Under the pieces are notes generated by a model. That model saw only the letters and a list, made by a program, of their open reading frames with translations, was not told the origin of the DNA and did no database searches. Both the position numbers and the translations under genes were made by a program. Below are positions 1 to 9,500 of a DNA stretch of 64,000 bases, in pieces. Source of the DNA: Nocardioides hwasunensis (GTDB taxonomy: Bacteria; Actinomycetota; Actinomycetes; Propionibacteriales; Nocardioidaceae). How positions within the stretch are numbered: position 1 is the first letter of the stretch; the number at the start of each line of letters is the position of its first letter. The stretch lies in the NCBI RefSeq assembly GCF_014779665.1, contig NZ_JACXYY010000001.1:496001-560000 (forward strand). Direction: 5' to 3'.

Positions 1-1
1 C

Positions 2-271
2 ATCACCACCCTGCACCCGCGCAACTACAACGAGGCCCGCCTCGTCGGCGAGAACTACCGCGACGGCACGCCCGTGATCATGAACCTCAGCGAGATGGAC
101 GACAACGACGCCAAGCGCCTCGTCGACTTCGCCGCCGGTCTGATCTTCGCCACGCGCGGCTCCATCGAGCGGGTGACCAACAAGGTGTTCCTCCTCTCGC
201 CCCCCAACGTCGCGGTGTCGGCGGAGGACAAGGAGCGGATCGCCGAGGACGGCTTCTTCAACCAGAGCTGA
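2..271 (+). CDS. sepF: Cell division protein SepF (C-terminal part)
   Basis: SepF binds FtsZ and helps tether the Z ring to the membrane; in actinobacteria, which lack FtsA, it is the main anchor. The gene is cut by the window start: the frame is open from base 2 and gives the last 89 residues, with the SepF beta-strand core ([41 protein letters not shown]). The C-terminal tail GFFNQS is typical of actinobacterial SepF. It is followed closely by yggT and wag31, the usual end of the division cluster. Identification is secure; the N-terminal amphipathic helix lies outside the window. Confidence 0.95.
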   Translation: MTTLHPRNYNEARLVGENYRDGTPVIMNLSEMDDNDAKRLVDFAAGLIFATRGSIERVTNKVFLLSPPNVAVSAEDKERIAEDGFFNQS

Positions 272-285
272 GTGACACTTCCACC

Positions 286-582
286 GTGTACATCATCGGG
301 CTGACGCTCTACTACGTCCTGTTCGTCTTCATCGCCCTGCTCTGGATCCGCTTCATCGTCGACTGGGTCCAAGTCTTCGCCCGCCAGTGGCAGCCGCGTG
401 GTCCGCTGCTGGTGGCGCTCGAGGGCGTCTACTCCGCGACCGACCCGCCCATCATGGCGCTGCGCCGCGTCGTCCCGCCGCTGCGGATCGGCCAGGTCGC
501 CCTCGACCTGAGCTTCCTGCTCGTGCTGGTGACAGCATGGCTGCTGCTGCGGGTGGTCGCGACCATCTTCTTGAGCTCGTAG
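286..582 (+). CDS. yggT: YggT family membrane protein
   Basis: A 98-residue protein with two hydrophobic segments (about residues 2-25 and 68-95) around a basic middle, the YggT layout. The family is conserved next to sepF and wag31 and is thought to act at the membrane in division or osmotic tolerance; its molecular role is not known. The GTG start lies 14 bases after the sepF stop with no clear ribosome binding site, so translation probably couples to sepF. Position and topology make the call firm, while function is inferred from the family. Confidence 0.88.
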   Translation: MYIIGLTLYYVLFVFIALLWIRFIVDWVQVFARQWQPRGPLLVALEGVYSATDPPIMALRRVVPPLRIGQVALDLSFLLVLVTAWLLLRVVATIFLSS

Positions 583-691
583 TCTGAACCATCCGTCACA
601 CGGGCCACTGTGCCCCGTGGAACTCCGGGCGCTATTGTCTTCTGACAGCAGAGCCGTCGCGTAATCGAATTGTGAAAGTTTGGGTGAGGTC

Positions 692-1468
692 ATGCCGCTG
701 ACGCCTGAGGACGTGAGCAACAAGCGCTTTACGCCTGTCCGGCTCCGTGAGGGCTACGACATGGGAGAGGTCGACCAGTTCCTCGACGAGGTCGAGGCCG
801 AGCTCGCCCGCCTCACGAAGGAGAACGACGACCTCCGGTCCAAGCTCGCCGCGGCCCAGTCCGGCGGCTCCTCGACGCCGGCGCCCGCCTCCGCGTCGTT
901 CGCTCCTGCTGCCCGGGAGACTGAGCCGGAGCCCGAGCCCGAGCCGCAACCCGAGCCCGAGCCCGCCGCCCCTGCTGCTCCGCTGGCCGCCGCGCCGGCG
1001 CCCGTGCAGACCGAGCGTGTCAGCAACATCGCGGACGCCTCCAACGCTGCGGCGCGCCTGCTCGAGATCGCCACGCGCAACGCCGACGAGCTCGTCGAGG
1101 ACGCCAAGAACGAGGCGGACCGCATCGTCGGCGCCGCGCGCACCAAGTCCGAGCGCGTCGAGGCCGAGGCCAAGACCAAGTCCGACCGCATGGAGGCGGA
1201 CGCCCGCCAGCGCTCGCAGATGCTCGACTCCGAGACCGCCGAGCGTCGCCAGCAGATGTTCGGCGACCTGGAGAAGGAGCGCGACAAGCTCAACAGCGAC
1301 GTGGAGACGCTGCGTCAGTTCGAGCGCGAGTACCGCTCGCGCCTGAAGACCTACTTCACCCAGCAGCTGGAGGCGCTCAACACGGGTGCCGAGAGCCAGG
1401 CGCCGGCCGACACCGGGAGCGCGGCTCCCAAGCGCCTCCGCTCCGTGCTCGGCGACGACGAGAGCTGA
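692..1468 (+). CDS. wag31: DivIVA/Wag31 polar growth protein
   Basis: Coiled-coil scaffold that marks cell poles and recruits the peptidoglycan elongation machinery in actinobacteria. The 258-residue product begins with the DivIVA membrane-binding motif (MPLTPEDVSNKRFTPVRLRE), then a short coiled coil, an acidic Pro/Glu linker (EPEPEPEPQPEPEPA, about residues 75-100) and a long charged coiled coil (about 115-225). The ATG at 692 is chosen because it gives the canonical MPLTPEDV start; an upstream in-frame TTG at 680 only adds four residues. It follows yggT by 109 bases and is closed by a strong terminator. Confidence 0.96.
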   Translation: MPLTPEDVSNKRFTPVRLREGYDMGEVDQFLDEVEAELARLTKENDDLRSKLAAAQSGGSSTPAPASASFAPAARETEPEPEPEPQPEPEPAAPAAPLAAAPAPVQTERVSNIADASNAAARLLEIATRNADELVEDAKNEADRIVGAARTKSERVEAEAKTKSDRMEADARQRSQMLDSETAERRQQMFGDLEKERDKLNSDVETLRQFEREYRSRLKTYFTQQLEALNTGAESQAPADTGSAAPKRLRSVLGDDES

Positions 1469-1491
1469 CACCGCGAGCTGAACACGCACCG

Positions 1492-1532
1492 TGCGAGGAC
1501 GACCGCCCCTGGGGGTGGTCGTTCTCGCATTT
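1492..1532 (+). terminator. Rho-independent terminator after wag31
   Basis: A 13-bp stem (12 matched pairs plus one G-T) from TGCGAGGACGACC at 1492-1504 and its complement at 1517-1529, with a 12-base loop and then TTT. It lies 24 bases after the wag31 stop and before the TraR/DksA gene, so it probably ends the sepF-yggT-wag31 transcript. Confidence 0.8.
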
Positions 1533-1627
1533 CGGCGAGCCGTGTGTTGGTTCGCCCCCTGCCAGCGGATAGCCTCCCTGCCACCGTGTGGTTCAAGCCA
1601 CACCCGACGCACCGGAGGCCCTCGGAG

Positions 1628-2617
1628 ATGGCTGGTAGCACGCGCAAGTCCCTGGCAGGCACCGCCGCTGCTGCAGCGAAGCGGGTGATCGGGCGGCGAG
1701 GTGGCTCGACGGAGGCTGCGGCATCGAAGCAGGCCCCGGCGAAGAAGGCGACAGCGAAGAAGGCCGCCGCGACGAAGGCCGCTCCGGCGAAGAAGGCCGC
1801 GCCGGCCGAGAAGGCTCCGGCGAAGAAGGCCGCTCCGGCGAAGAAGGCCGCCCCGGCGAAGAAGGCTCCGGCGAAGAAGGCCGCCCCGGCGAAGAAGGCT
1901 CCCGCGAAGAAGGCCGCCCCGGCGAAGAAGGCTCCCGCGAAGAAGGCCGCCCCGGCGAAGAAGGCAGCGGTCACGCCTGCGCCAGCGACCAAGAAGGCAC
2001 CTGGGAAGAAGTCAGTGGCGTCGAAGGTTGTGCCGGCCAGCAACACTGGTGCAGCCGACACGGCACCGGCGGCGAAGAAGACCGCCACGAAGGCTGCGAC
2101 GAAGCCAGCCAAGAAGACCGCACCTGCGACGACCGCAACGACCAAGAAAGCTGCTCCCGTGACGAAGGCCGCTCCCGCACCAGCCAAGAACGCGTCGGCG
2201 AAGAAGGTCCGCAAGGCCACCCCCAGCACGCTCGTCGTGCTCGACGGTGAGGGCGCCTGGACCCGTAGTGAGCTCAACGAGGTCGTGAAGGAGCTCCGTG
2301 ACCACCAAGAGCGCCTGACCGAGATCGTCGGGCAGTCCGAGGAGGAGCTGGCCGGGCTCATGCGCGACGCCGGTGACGGCGCCGGGCAGGACCAGGCCGA
2401 CGTCGGTGCGACGAGCTTCGAGCGTGACCACGAGTTCACCGTGCTGGCCAAGGAGCGCGAGACGCTCGCCGAGATCGAGCGTGCCCTGTCGCACATCGAC
2501 GACGGGTCCTACGGAGTCTGCGACTCCTGCGGCAACCCCATCGGCAAGAATCGGTTGATGGCCCGGCCCCATGCCACACTGTGCCTGTCATGCAAGCAGC
2601 GCGAGGAGCGTCGCTGA
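1628..2617 (+). CDS. TraR/DksA zinc-finger protein with histone H1-like tail
   Basis: DksA-type proteins bind the RNA polymerase secondary channel and modulate transcription. The 329-residue product has two parts. Residues about 30-200 are almost only Ala, Lys and Pro in PAKKA repeats, like the basic tails of bacterial H1-like proteins. Residues about 225-329 form a helical segment and a C4 zinc finger (CDSCG, then CLSC) with the family ending GVCDSCGNPIGKNRL. The ATG at 1628 has GGAGG nine bases upstream. The tail suggests that the protein also binds DNA nonspecifically; this is inference. The gene runs into lspA. Confidence 0.85.
   Translation: MAGSTRKSLAGTAAAAAKRVIGRRGGSTEAAASKQAPAKKATAKKAAATKAAPAKKAAPAEKAPAKKAAPAKKAAPAKKAPAKKAAPAKKAPAKKAAPAKKAPAKKAAPAKKAAVTPAPATKKAPGKKSVASKVVPASNTGAADTAPAAKKTATKAATKPAKKTAPATTATTKKAAPVTKAAPAPAKNASAKKVRKATPSTLVVLDGEGAWTRSELNEVVKELRDHQERLTEIVGQSEEELAGLMRDAGDGAGQDQADVGATSFERDHEFTVLAKERETLAEIERALSHIDDGSYGVCDSCGNPIGKNRLMARPHATLCLSCKQREERR
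1737..1968 (+). repeat. In-frame PAKKA-coding tandem repeat
   Basis: Short direct repeats built from ccggcgaagaaggc units of 15-18 bases encode the Lys/Ala/Pro tail of the TraR/DksA protein. Copies are nearly identical at the DNA level, so the number of units is likely to vary between strains by slippage. This is a coding repeat, not a CRISPR. Confidence 0.85.
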
Positions 2618-3186
2618 ACTCCAGCGACCAGGCCGACCCGGCCGCCGGCCGACGGCGCATGGCCCCCCGGCTCGTGTTCGCCGCCGTCGCTGTCGCGGCG
2701 TACGCCGTCGACCTCGGCACGAAGCAGTGGGCGTTGTCCGCGCTGGCCGACGGTGACATCGGGGTGTTCGGCGACTGGTTCACGCTCCACCTGACCTTCA
2801 ACCCGGGCGCGGCGTTCAGCACGGGCACCGGCTTCACGATCGTCTTCACCTGCCTGGCGATGGTGGCCGTGGTCGTGGTGCTGTGGCTGAGCCGCCGGCT
2901 CGGCAGCATCGGCTGGGCGCTCGGTCTCGGCGTCCTGCTGGGCGGCGTCAGCGGCAACCTGACCGATCGCATCTTCCGCCAGCCCGAGGCGTTCCACGGG
3001 CACGTGGTCGACTTCTTGATGCTGCCCAACTGGCCGGTGTTCAACGTCGCCGACGTCTGCATCAACGTCGCCGCCGGTGTGATCATCCTGCAGACCTTCC
3101 GGGGCATCCGGATCGACGGCACCCGAGAGTCCCACGGCTCCGACGCCACGGGGGCTGTCGACGACGAGGCCGGCGATCGGGCGTGA
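2590..3186 (+). CDS. lspA: Lipoprotein signal peptidase (SPase II)
   Basis: Membrane aspartyl peptidase that removes the signal peptide of diacylated prolipoproteins. Four hydrophobic segments are visible. The two catalytic Asp motifs are present, [10 protein letters not shown] and FNVADVCIN, together with the family motif FNPGAAFS and the VVDFL strand. The start is uncertain: ATG 2590 overlaps the end of the preceding gene, GTG 2581 is also in frame, and ATG 2659 would begin just before the first membrane segment. The stop overlaps the rluD start (GTGA), so the two are translationally coupled. It serves the lipoproteins seen elsewhere, such as the importer binding protein at 25463. Confidence 0.93.
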   Translation: MQAARGASLNSSDQADPAAGRRRMAPRLVFAAVAVAAYAVDLGTKQWALSALADGDIGVFGDWFTLHLTFNPGAAFSTGTGFTIVFTCLAMVAVVVVLWLSRRLGSIGWALGLGVLLGGVSGNLTDRIFRQPEAFHGHVVDFLMLPNWPVFNVADVCINVAAGVIILQTFRGIRIDGTRESHGSDATGAVDDEAGDRA

Positions 3187-4121
3187 GCGTGCACGCCGAG
3201 CAGCGCACGGTGTTCGTCCCCGACGGGCTGGCCGGCGAGCGAGTCGACGCCGCGATGGCACGGATGTTCGGTCTCTCGCGCACCAAGGCCGCCGACCTGA
3301 TCTCCCAGGGCCTGGTCCACGTGGACGGCGCGTCGGTGGGCAAGAGCGACCGCGTCGACGCGGGCGCCATGCTCGACGTGACGATCCCCGCGGAGCGGGA
3401 CCCGCTCGAGGTGCGGCCCGAGATCGTCGAGGGGATCCGGATCATCCACGACGACGACGCCATCGTGGTGATCGACAAGCCCGTCGGCGTCGCGGTGCAC
3501 CCGTCCCCGGGGTGGCGCGGCCCGACCGTCGTCGGGCACCTCGCCGGCGCCGGCTTCCGGATCTCCACGTCCGGGGCCAAGGAGCGCGAGGGGATCGTCC
3601 AGCGCCTCGACGTCGGCACGTCCGGCGTCATGGTGATCGCGAAGTCCGAGCACGCCTACTCCGTGCTCAAGAACGCCTTCCGCCACCGCACGGTCGACAA
3701 GACCTACCACGCGCTGGTCCAAGGGCACCCGGACCCGCTCGCCGGCACGGTCGACGCGCCCATCGGGCGGCACCCTCACCACGACTACAAGTTCGCGGTG
3801 ATGGCCGACGGTCGCCACAGCATCACCCACTACGAGACCCTGGAGGCGCACCGCTTCGCCAGCCTGCTCGAGGTGCACCTCGAGACCGGACGCACCCACC
3901 AGATCCGCGTCCACATGAGTGCGCTCAAGCATCCGTGCGTCGGCGACCTCACCTACGGTGCCGACCCGACGCTGGCCGCGCGCGTGGGGCTCGAGCGCCA
4001 GTGGCTGCACGCGATGCGGCTCGGCTTCGAGCACCCCGAGACCGGCGACCACGTCACCTACGAGTCGACCTACCCCGACGACCTGGCGCACGCGCTCGAG
4101 GTCGTCCGGGACGAGCACTGA
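3183..4121 (+). CDS. rluD: RluD-type 23S rRNA pseudouridine synthase
   Basis: Pseudouridine synthase of the RluA/RluD family, acting on large-subunit rRNA. The 312-residue product has an N-terminal S4 RNA-binding domain ([20 protein letters not shown], about 15-75) and a catalytic domain with the active-site Asp in [12 protein letters not shown] (residue 143) and the later motif [11 protein letters not shown]. The GTG start overlaps the lspA stop by three bases, the arrangement usual for lspA-rluD in actinobacteria. Family assignment is firm; the exact uridine targets are not shown by sequence. Confidence 0.93.
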   Translation: MSVHAEQRTVFVPDGLAGERVDAAMARMFGLSRTKAADLISQGLVHVDGASVGKSDRVDAGAMLDVTIPAERDPLEVRPEIVEGIRIIHDDDAIVVIDKPVGVAVHPSPGWRGPTVVGHLAGAGFRISTSGAKEREGIVQRLDVGTSGVMVIAKSEHAYSVLKNAFRHRTVDKTYHALVQGHPDPLAGTVDAPIGRHPHHDYKFAVMADGRHSITHYETLEAHRFASLLEVHLETGRTHQIRVHMSALKHPCVGDLTYGADPTLAARVGLERQWLHAMRLGFEHPETGDHVTYESTYPDDLAHALEVVRDEH

Positions 4122-4122
4122 G

Positions 4123-4842
4123 ATGCCGGGCGCGGACATGGTCCTGCGGCCCGCCACACCGGCCGACCTGCCGGTGATCGCCGAGGTCCACCTGGTGGCC
4201 CGTGCCGGGGCGGGCACCGCCTTCCCGCCGAGCGTGCACACCGACGACGAGGCGCACGCCTGGGTCGCCGGCTGGGACCTGAGGGCCTACGACGTCCGGG
4301 TGGCCGTCCAGGACGACCGGGTCGTCGGCTACGCCCGGTCCACGCCCACATGGCTCGACGACCTCTACGTCCGGCCCGAGATGCAGGGCACCGGCGTCGG
4401 CACCGCGCTGCTGCTGCAGGTGCTGGCCGCCCATCCCGACGGCGTCGGCCTGTGGGTCTTCGAGTCCAACCGGCCGGCTCGCGACTTCTACGCCCGGCAC
4501 GGCTTCGTGGCCCTCGAGCGCACGGACGGCACGGCCAACGAGGAGCGCTCGCCCGACATCAAGCTCGTCCACCCGGGTCGCGACCCCCTGGGGTGCTTCC
4601 GGTCGATGATCGACGAGGTCGACCTGGTGCTCGGCGACGTGCTGGCACGGCGTACGGCCCTGACCCGAGCCGTGCAGGACATCAAGCCGTCCACGGAGCG
4701 TGACCGGGTCCGTGAGGCCGAGATCGCCCACCGCATCGCCGGCATCGTCCCCGAGCTGGGCGACGACCGGGTCGCTCGGATCGTCGACGTCATCATCACC
4801 GAGTCCCTCGACGCCGCCGACAGCGGAGCCCGGGGCCGGTAG
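4123..4842 (+). CDS. GNAT acetyltransferase fused to a chorismate mutase-like domain
   Basis: The 239-residue product joins two domains in one frame. Residues 5-152 are a GNAT fold with the acetyl-CoA loop VRPEMQGTGVGTALL and the C-terminal strand motif ARDFYARHGF. Residues about 158-230 look like an AroQ-class chorismate mutase helix bundle: MIDEVDLVLGDVLARRTALT, then REAEIAHRIAG and VARIVDVIITESL. The key Arg/Lys pattern (LARR...VQDIK) fits the family. The gene starts one base after the rluD stop. The fused domain may be a true mutase or a ligand-binding regulatory module; sequence alone does not decide. ATG 4138 is an alternative start. Confidence 0.75.
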   Translation: MPGADMVLRPATPADLPVIAEVHLVARAGAGTAFPPSVHTDDEAHAWVAGWDLRAYDVRVAVQDDRVVGYARSTPTWLDDLYVRPEMQGTGVGTALLLQVLAAHPDGVGLWVFESNRPARDFYARHGFVALERTDGTANEERSPDIKLVHPGRDPLGCFRSMIDEVDLVLGDVLARRTALTRAVQDIKPSTERDRVREAEIAHRIAGIVPELGDDRVARIVDVIITESLDAADSGARGR

Positions 4843-4898
4843 GTCCGACCGCACGCTCCACTGTTGCCGCCCCGGCTCTGGCGGGACACGATGCTCCG

Positions 4899-5417
4899 GT
4901 GCTGCCAGGCCCCGGAGAGCTGCTCCACTTCAGCGAGGACCCCTCGATCGAGCACTTCGTCCCGCACGTGGCGGCGACCTCGCTCCAGCCGGAGGCCTAC
5001 GTCTGGACCGTCGACGCGCTCAACAGCCCCTGCTACTGGTTCCCGCGCCAGTGCCCGCGCGTCTGCTCGTGGGACGGGGCGACGGGGTCCGGCCGGGTCC
5101 ACGCCGTCGAGGCCGCCTGGTTGGAGTCGATGCGCGCCACGACGCTGTGGGCCTACCGGTTCGACGCGACCGACTTCGCGCCGTTCGGCGAACGACCGCA
5201 CGCCCACGTCGCCACACATGCGGTCTCCCCACTGGGGCCACCCGCCGAGGTCGGCGACCTGGTCGACCTCCACGCCCGCCACGGCATCGAGCTGCTGGTG
5301 CTGGACGAGCTCGAGCCGTACTTCACCGGTGTCCGCGACCGCGGGCTCGAGTTCTCCGGCATCCGGATGGGCAACGCCGGCATCGGACCCGGCGGTCCGT
5401 TCCCGACCCGACGCTGA
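4899..5417 (+). CDS. DUF6886-like protein
   Basis: A 172-residue soluble protein with the motifs LLHFSEDPSIEHFVPHVA near the N terminus, YVWTVDALNSPCYWFPRQCP (about residues 34-53) and LVLDELEPYF near the C terminus. These match a small conserved family (DUF6886) that I recall by its FSEDP and YWFPRDCPR motifs. Function is unknown. The GTG start gives the conserved beginning; no clear Shine-Dalgarno is seen. The gene sits alone between the GNAT fusion and the DUF2332 gene. Confidence 0.65.
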   Translation: MLPGPGELLHFSEDPSIEHFVPHVAATSLQPEAYVWTVDALNSPCYWFPRQCPRVCSWDGATGSGRVHAVEAAWLESMRATTLWAYRFDATDFAPFGERPHAHVATHAVSPLGPPAEVGDLVDLHARHGIELLVLDELEPYFTGVRDRGLEFSGIRMGNAGIGPGGPFPTRR

Positions 5418-5448
5418 CGGGTCCGGTCCGCAGGCGCAGGATGTGGCC

Positions 5449-6423
5449 ATGCTGCTGCACGCCGAGGTGATCGAGGAGTACCGCGACTTCGCGACCTATG
5501 CCGCGGGCGACTCGCCGTGCTTCGAGGAGTGGGCGCTCGGGGTCGTCGAGGACGCGGAGGTCGTGGCGTGGCTGGGCACGCTGCCGGCGCTCAAGCGACA
5601 GCCCAACCTCGTCTTCGCCGCCGCTCGCTGGCACGGCGCTCCCGCGCCCGGGGCGTACGCCGGACTGCGCCGGGTGCTGGTCGAGCGGGAGGCCGCGGTC
5701 CGGGCGACGATCATGGCGCGCGCCACCCAGACCAACGAGGTGGGGCGCCTCGCCACGCTCACCCCCGTCCTCGGGCTGGTCGGCGACAAGGAGGACCGCC
5801 CGCTGGCGCTCGTCGAGGTCGGCGCGAGCGCCGGCCTGTGCCTCTACCCGGACCGCTACGACTACGCCTGGCCGCCCGTGGGCGACCTGCGGGGGAGCGG
5901 CGGTCCGGTCCTGACCGCCGCGGCCACCGGTCCGCTGCCGGTGCCCACGGCGCACCCCGTGATCGCGTGGCGCGGCGGCGTCGACCTCAATCCGCTCGAC
6001 GTCACCGACGCCGACGCGATGGCGTGGTTGGAGATCCTGGTCTGGCCCGAGCAGGACGAGCGTCGCGAGCGGCTGCGCGCCGCGATCGCCGTCGCCCGCC
6101 GGGAGCCGCCGAGGCTGCGGGCCGGCGACCTGCTCGAGGAGGTCGAGAGCCTGGTCGACGAGGCCGCGCAGCACGGCGCCCCGGTCGTGTTCCACTCCGC
6201 GGTGATCGCCTACCTCGAGCCGCCGGATCGTGAGCGCTTCCACGTGCTGATGACCACCCTGGTGTCCGCCGGCCGGTGCCGGTGGGTCAGCAACGAGGGT
6301 CCGCGCGTGCTGCCCGGCGTGACGGGCGGCCGGGAGGTGCCCGGTGGCCGGTTCGTGACCGCGCTCGACGGCACGCCGGTGGCCTGGAGCCACGGCCACG
6401 GTCACGCCCTCGACTGGCTCTGA
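5449..6423 (+). CDS. DUF2332 family protein
   Basis: A 324-residue soluble protein of the actinobacterial DUF2332 family. Typical stretches are FEEWALGVVEDAEVVAWL, RQPNLVFAAARWHG and the glycine-rich LVEVGASAGLCLYPDRYDY (about residues 124-142). The last resembles an S-adenosylmethionine-binding motif I, so a methyltransferase-like fold has been suggested for such proteins, but no activity is shown here. The ATG at 5449 is chosen because it begins the conserved region. It lies 31 bases after the DUF6886 gene. Confidence 0.75.
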   Translation: MLLHAEVIEEYRDFATYAAGDSPCFEEWALGVVEDAEVVAWLGTLPALKRQPNLVFAAARWHGAPAPGAYAGLRRVLVEREAAVRATIMARATQTNEVGRLATLTPVLGLVGDKEDRPLALVEVGASAGLCLYPDRYDYAWPPVGDLRGSGGPVLTAAATGPLPVPTAHPVIAWRGGVDLNPLDVTDADAMAWLEILVWPEQDERRERLRAAIAVARREPPRLRAGDLLEEVESLVDEAAQHGAPVVFHSAVIAYLEPPDRERFHVLMTTLVSAGRCRWVSNEGPRVLPGVTGGREVPGGRFVTALDGTPVAWSHGHGHALDWL

Positions 6424-6462
6424 CGGGCGAGTGTCCTGTCGGTGGTGACCGGCAGACTGACG

Positions 6463-6468
6463 TAGGCT
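6463..6468 (+). promoter_or_regulatory. Candidate -10 for dnaE1
   Basis: TAGGCT lies in the 147-base gap before dnaE1, about 100 bases upstream of its ATG. It fits the actinobacterial TAnnnT -10 consensus, but no convincing -35 is seen. A long leader would follow. Confidence 0.35.
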
Positions 6469-6570
6469 TGCTGATCTTCCCCCTCCTTCTGGTCAGGCGG
6501 TCTGCGCAGCCAGCACCTCCCGTCAGAAAAGCACCGTCAGCGACCCCAGAAAGGCGCGGAAGTCTCCTCC

Positions 6571-9500
6571 ATGTCGGCCGGCTCCCCCCACACTGCAGCG
6601 GACAACTTCGTGCACCTCCACGTGCACACCGAGTACTCCATGCTCGACGGGGCGTCGCTGCTCGACGGCCTGTTCAGCCGCACCAGCGAGCTCGGCATGC
6701 CGGCGATCGCGATGACCGACCACGGCAACCTCCACGGCGCCTACGACTTCTACCGCAAGGCCAAGCAGCACGGCGTCAAGCCGATCATCGGCATCGAGGC
6801 CTACATCACGCCCGGCACCCAGCGCGGCGAGCGGCGCCGGGTCCGGTGGGGGCAGGGCGACCTGGCCGAGGAGGGCGGCAACGACGTCGCCGGCGGTGGT
6901 GCCTACACCCACATGACGATGTGGGCCGAGAGCACCGAGGGCATGCACAACCTGTTCCGGCTGTCCTCGCGCTCGAGCATGGAGGGCTACTACTTCAAGC
7001 CCCGCATGGACAAGGAGATCCTCGCCGAGCACAGCAAGGGGCTGATCGTCAGCACCGGCTGCCCGAGCGGCGCGATCCAGACCCGGCTGCGCCTGGGCCA
7101 GTACGACGAGGCGGTGCGCGAGGCGGCCGAGCTCCAGGACATCTTCGGGCGCGACAACGTCTACCTCGAGCTGATGGACCACGGCATCGACATCGAGAAG
7201 CGGGTCCGCGACGACCTGCTCCGGCTCGGCAAGGAGATGGGCCTGCCGCCCATCGCCACCAACGACTCCCACTACAACAACCCCGAGGACGCCTCGGCCC
7301 ACGACGCCCTCATCTGCGTGGCGTCGGGCAAGCGTCTCTCCGACACCAACCGTCTCAAGTTCGACGGTGGCGGCTACTACATCAAGTCCGCCGCCGAGAT
7401 GCGCGAGCTCTGGGGCGAGCGCTTCGGCATGCCCGAGGCCTGCGACAACACCCTGGCGATCGCCGAGCGGTGCGAGGTGGAGTTCACCGAGTCCACCGGC
7501 GGCTACATGGCGCGCGCCGACGTGCCGCCGGGCGAGACCGAGGACTCGTGGTTCCGCAAGGAGGTCTGGCGCGGCATCGAGGCCCGCTACCCCGGTGAGC
7601 GGCTCGACCAGGGTGTCCGCGACCGCGTCGAGATGGAGCTGGCGATCATCTCGCAGAAGGGCTACTGCGGCTACTACCTCGTGGTCGCAGACTTCATCAA
7701 CTGGGCCAAGGACAACGGCATCCGCGTCGGTCCCGGCCGTGGCTCCGGCGCCGGGTCGATCGCGGCCTACGCGCTGCGCATCACCGACCTGTGCCCCCTC
7801 GAGCACGGCCTGTTCTTCGAGCGGTTCCTCAACCCCGAGCGTCCCTCGATGCCCGACTTCGACATCGACTTCGACGACGCCCGCCGGGGCGAGGTCATCA
7901 CCTACGTCTCGCAGAAGTACGGCGCCGAGCGGGTCGCGCAGATCGCGACGTTCGGCCGGCTCAAGGCGAAGGCCGCCATCAAGGACGCCGCCCGCGTCCT
8001 CGACCACGGGTTCGCGATCTCCGACCGCATCACCAAGGCGCTGCCGGCCGACGTGATGGGCAAGGGCGTCCCGCTCAGCGAGGTCTTCAACCCCCAGCAC
8101 AAGCGCTACAACGACGGCGGCGAGTTCCGGGCCCTGCACGACCAGGACCCCGACGTCCGCACGATCTACGAGACCGCGCTCGGTCTCGAGGGCCAGATCC
8201 GCAACTGGGGCGTCCACGCCGCCGGCGTGATCATGTCGAGCGAGCCGCTCATCGACATCGTGCCGATCATGTCCCGCCCGCAGGACGGCGCGGTCATCAC
8301 CCAGTTCGACTACCCGATGTGCGAGTCGCTCGGGCTGGTCAAGATGGACTTCCTCGGCCTGTCCAACCTCCGCATCCTCGAGGACGCGCTCGCCAACATC
8401 CAGGTCAACCGCGACGAGACGGTCGTGCTGGAGGAGCTGCCGTTCGACGACCGGGCGACCTACGAGCTGATGGGCCGCGGCGACACGCTCGGCGTGTTCC
8501 AGCTCGACGGCTCGGGCATGCGCGCGCTGCTGCGCTCGATGCAGCCCGACCAGTTCGCCGACATCACCGCCGTCAGCGCGCTCTACCGTCCCGGTCCGAT
8601 GGGTGCCGACTCCCACAACAAGTACGCCCGCCGCAAGAACGGTCGCGAGCCGATCGAGCCCATCCACCCGGCGCTCGCCGAGGCGCTCGAGCCGGTGCTG
8701 GGGGAGACCTACGGCCTGATCGTCTACCAGGAGCAGGTGATGGCGATCGCCCAGGTCCTGGCCGGCTTCACCCTGGGCGCAGCCGACAACCTCCGCCGCG
8801 CGATGGGCAAGAAGAAGAAGGAGGAGCTCGACAAGCAGTACGCCGGCTTCCAGGCCGGCATGCTCGAGCGCAGCTTCCCCCAGGTCGCGATCGACAAGCT
8901 CTGGGAGATCCTGCTCCCGTTCTCCGACTACGCCTTCAACAAGTCGCACTCGGCCGCCTACGGCGTCATCACCTACTGGACGGCCTACCTCAAGGCCAAC
9001 TATCGCACCGAGTACATGGCGGCGCTCCTCACCTCGGTGAAGGACGACAAGGACAAGATGGCGATCTACCTCAACGAGTGTCGCCGGATGAAGATCCAGG
9101 TCCTCCCACCCGACGTCAACGAGTCCCACGCCAACTTCACCCCGGTCGGCAACGACATCCGCTTCGGCCTCACCGCCGTGCGCAACGTCGGCAGCAACGT
9201 CGTCGACGGCATCGCCGCCGCCCGCGAGGAGAAGGGCCGCTACGCCGACTTCAACGACTTCATGGAGAAGGTCCCCGCGCTCGTGTGCAACAAGCGCGTC
9301 GTGGAGTCGCTCATCAAGGCCGGTGCCTTCGACGACATGAAGCACAAGCGCCGTGCGCTCGTCGCCGTCCACGAGACCGCGGTCGACCAGTTCGTCGACC
9401 TCAAGAAGAACGAGGCCATCGGTCAGGACTCCCTCTTCGGCGGGCTGAGCGAGGACGACGCCGGCTTCGGGGTGAGCGTGACCATCCCCGACATCGACGA

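Noticed and set aside
1737..1968. Short repeats as a possible CRISPR array
   Set aside because: Units are in frame, have no unique spacers and encode a Lys/Ala/Pro tail.
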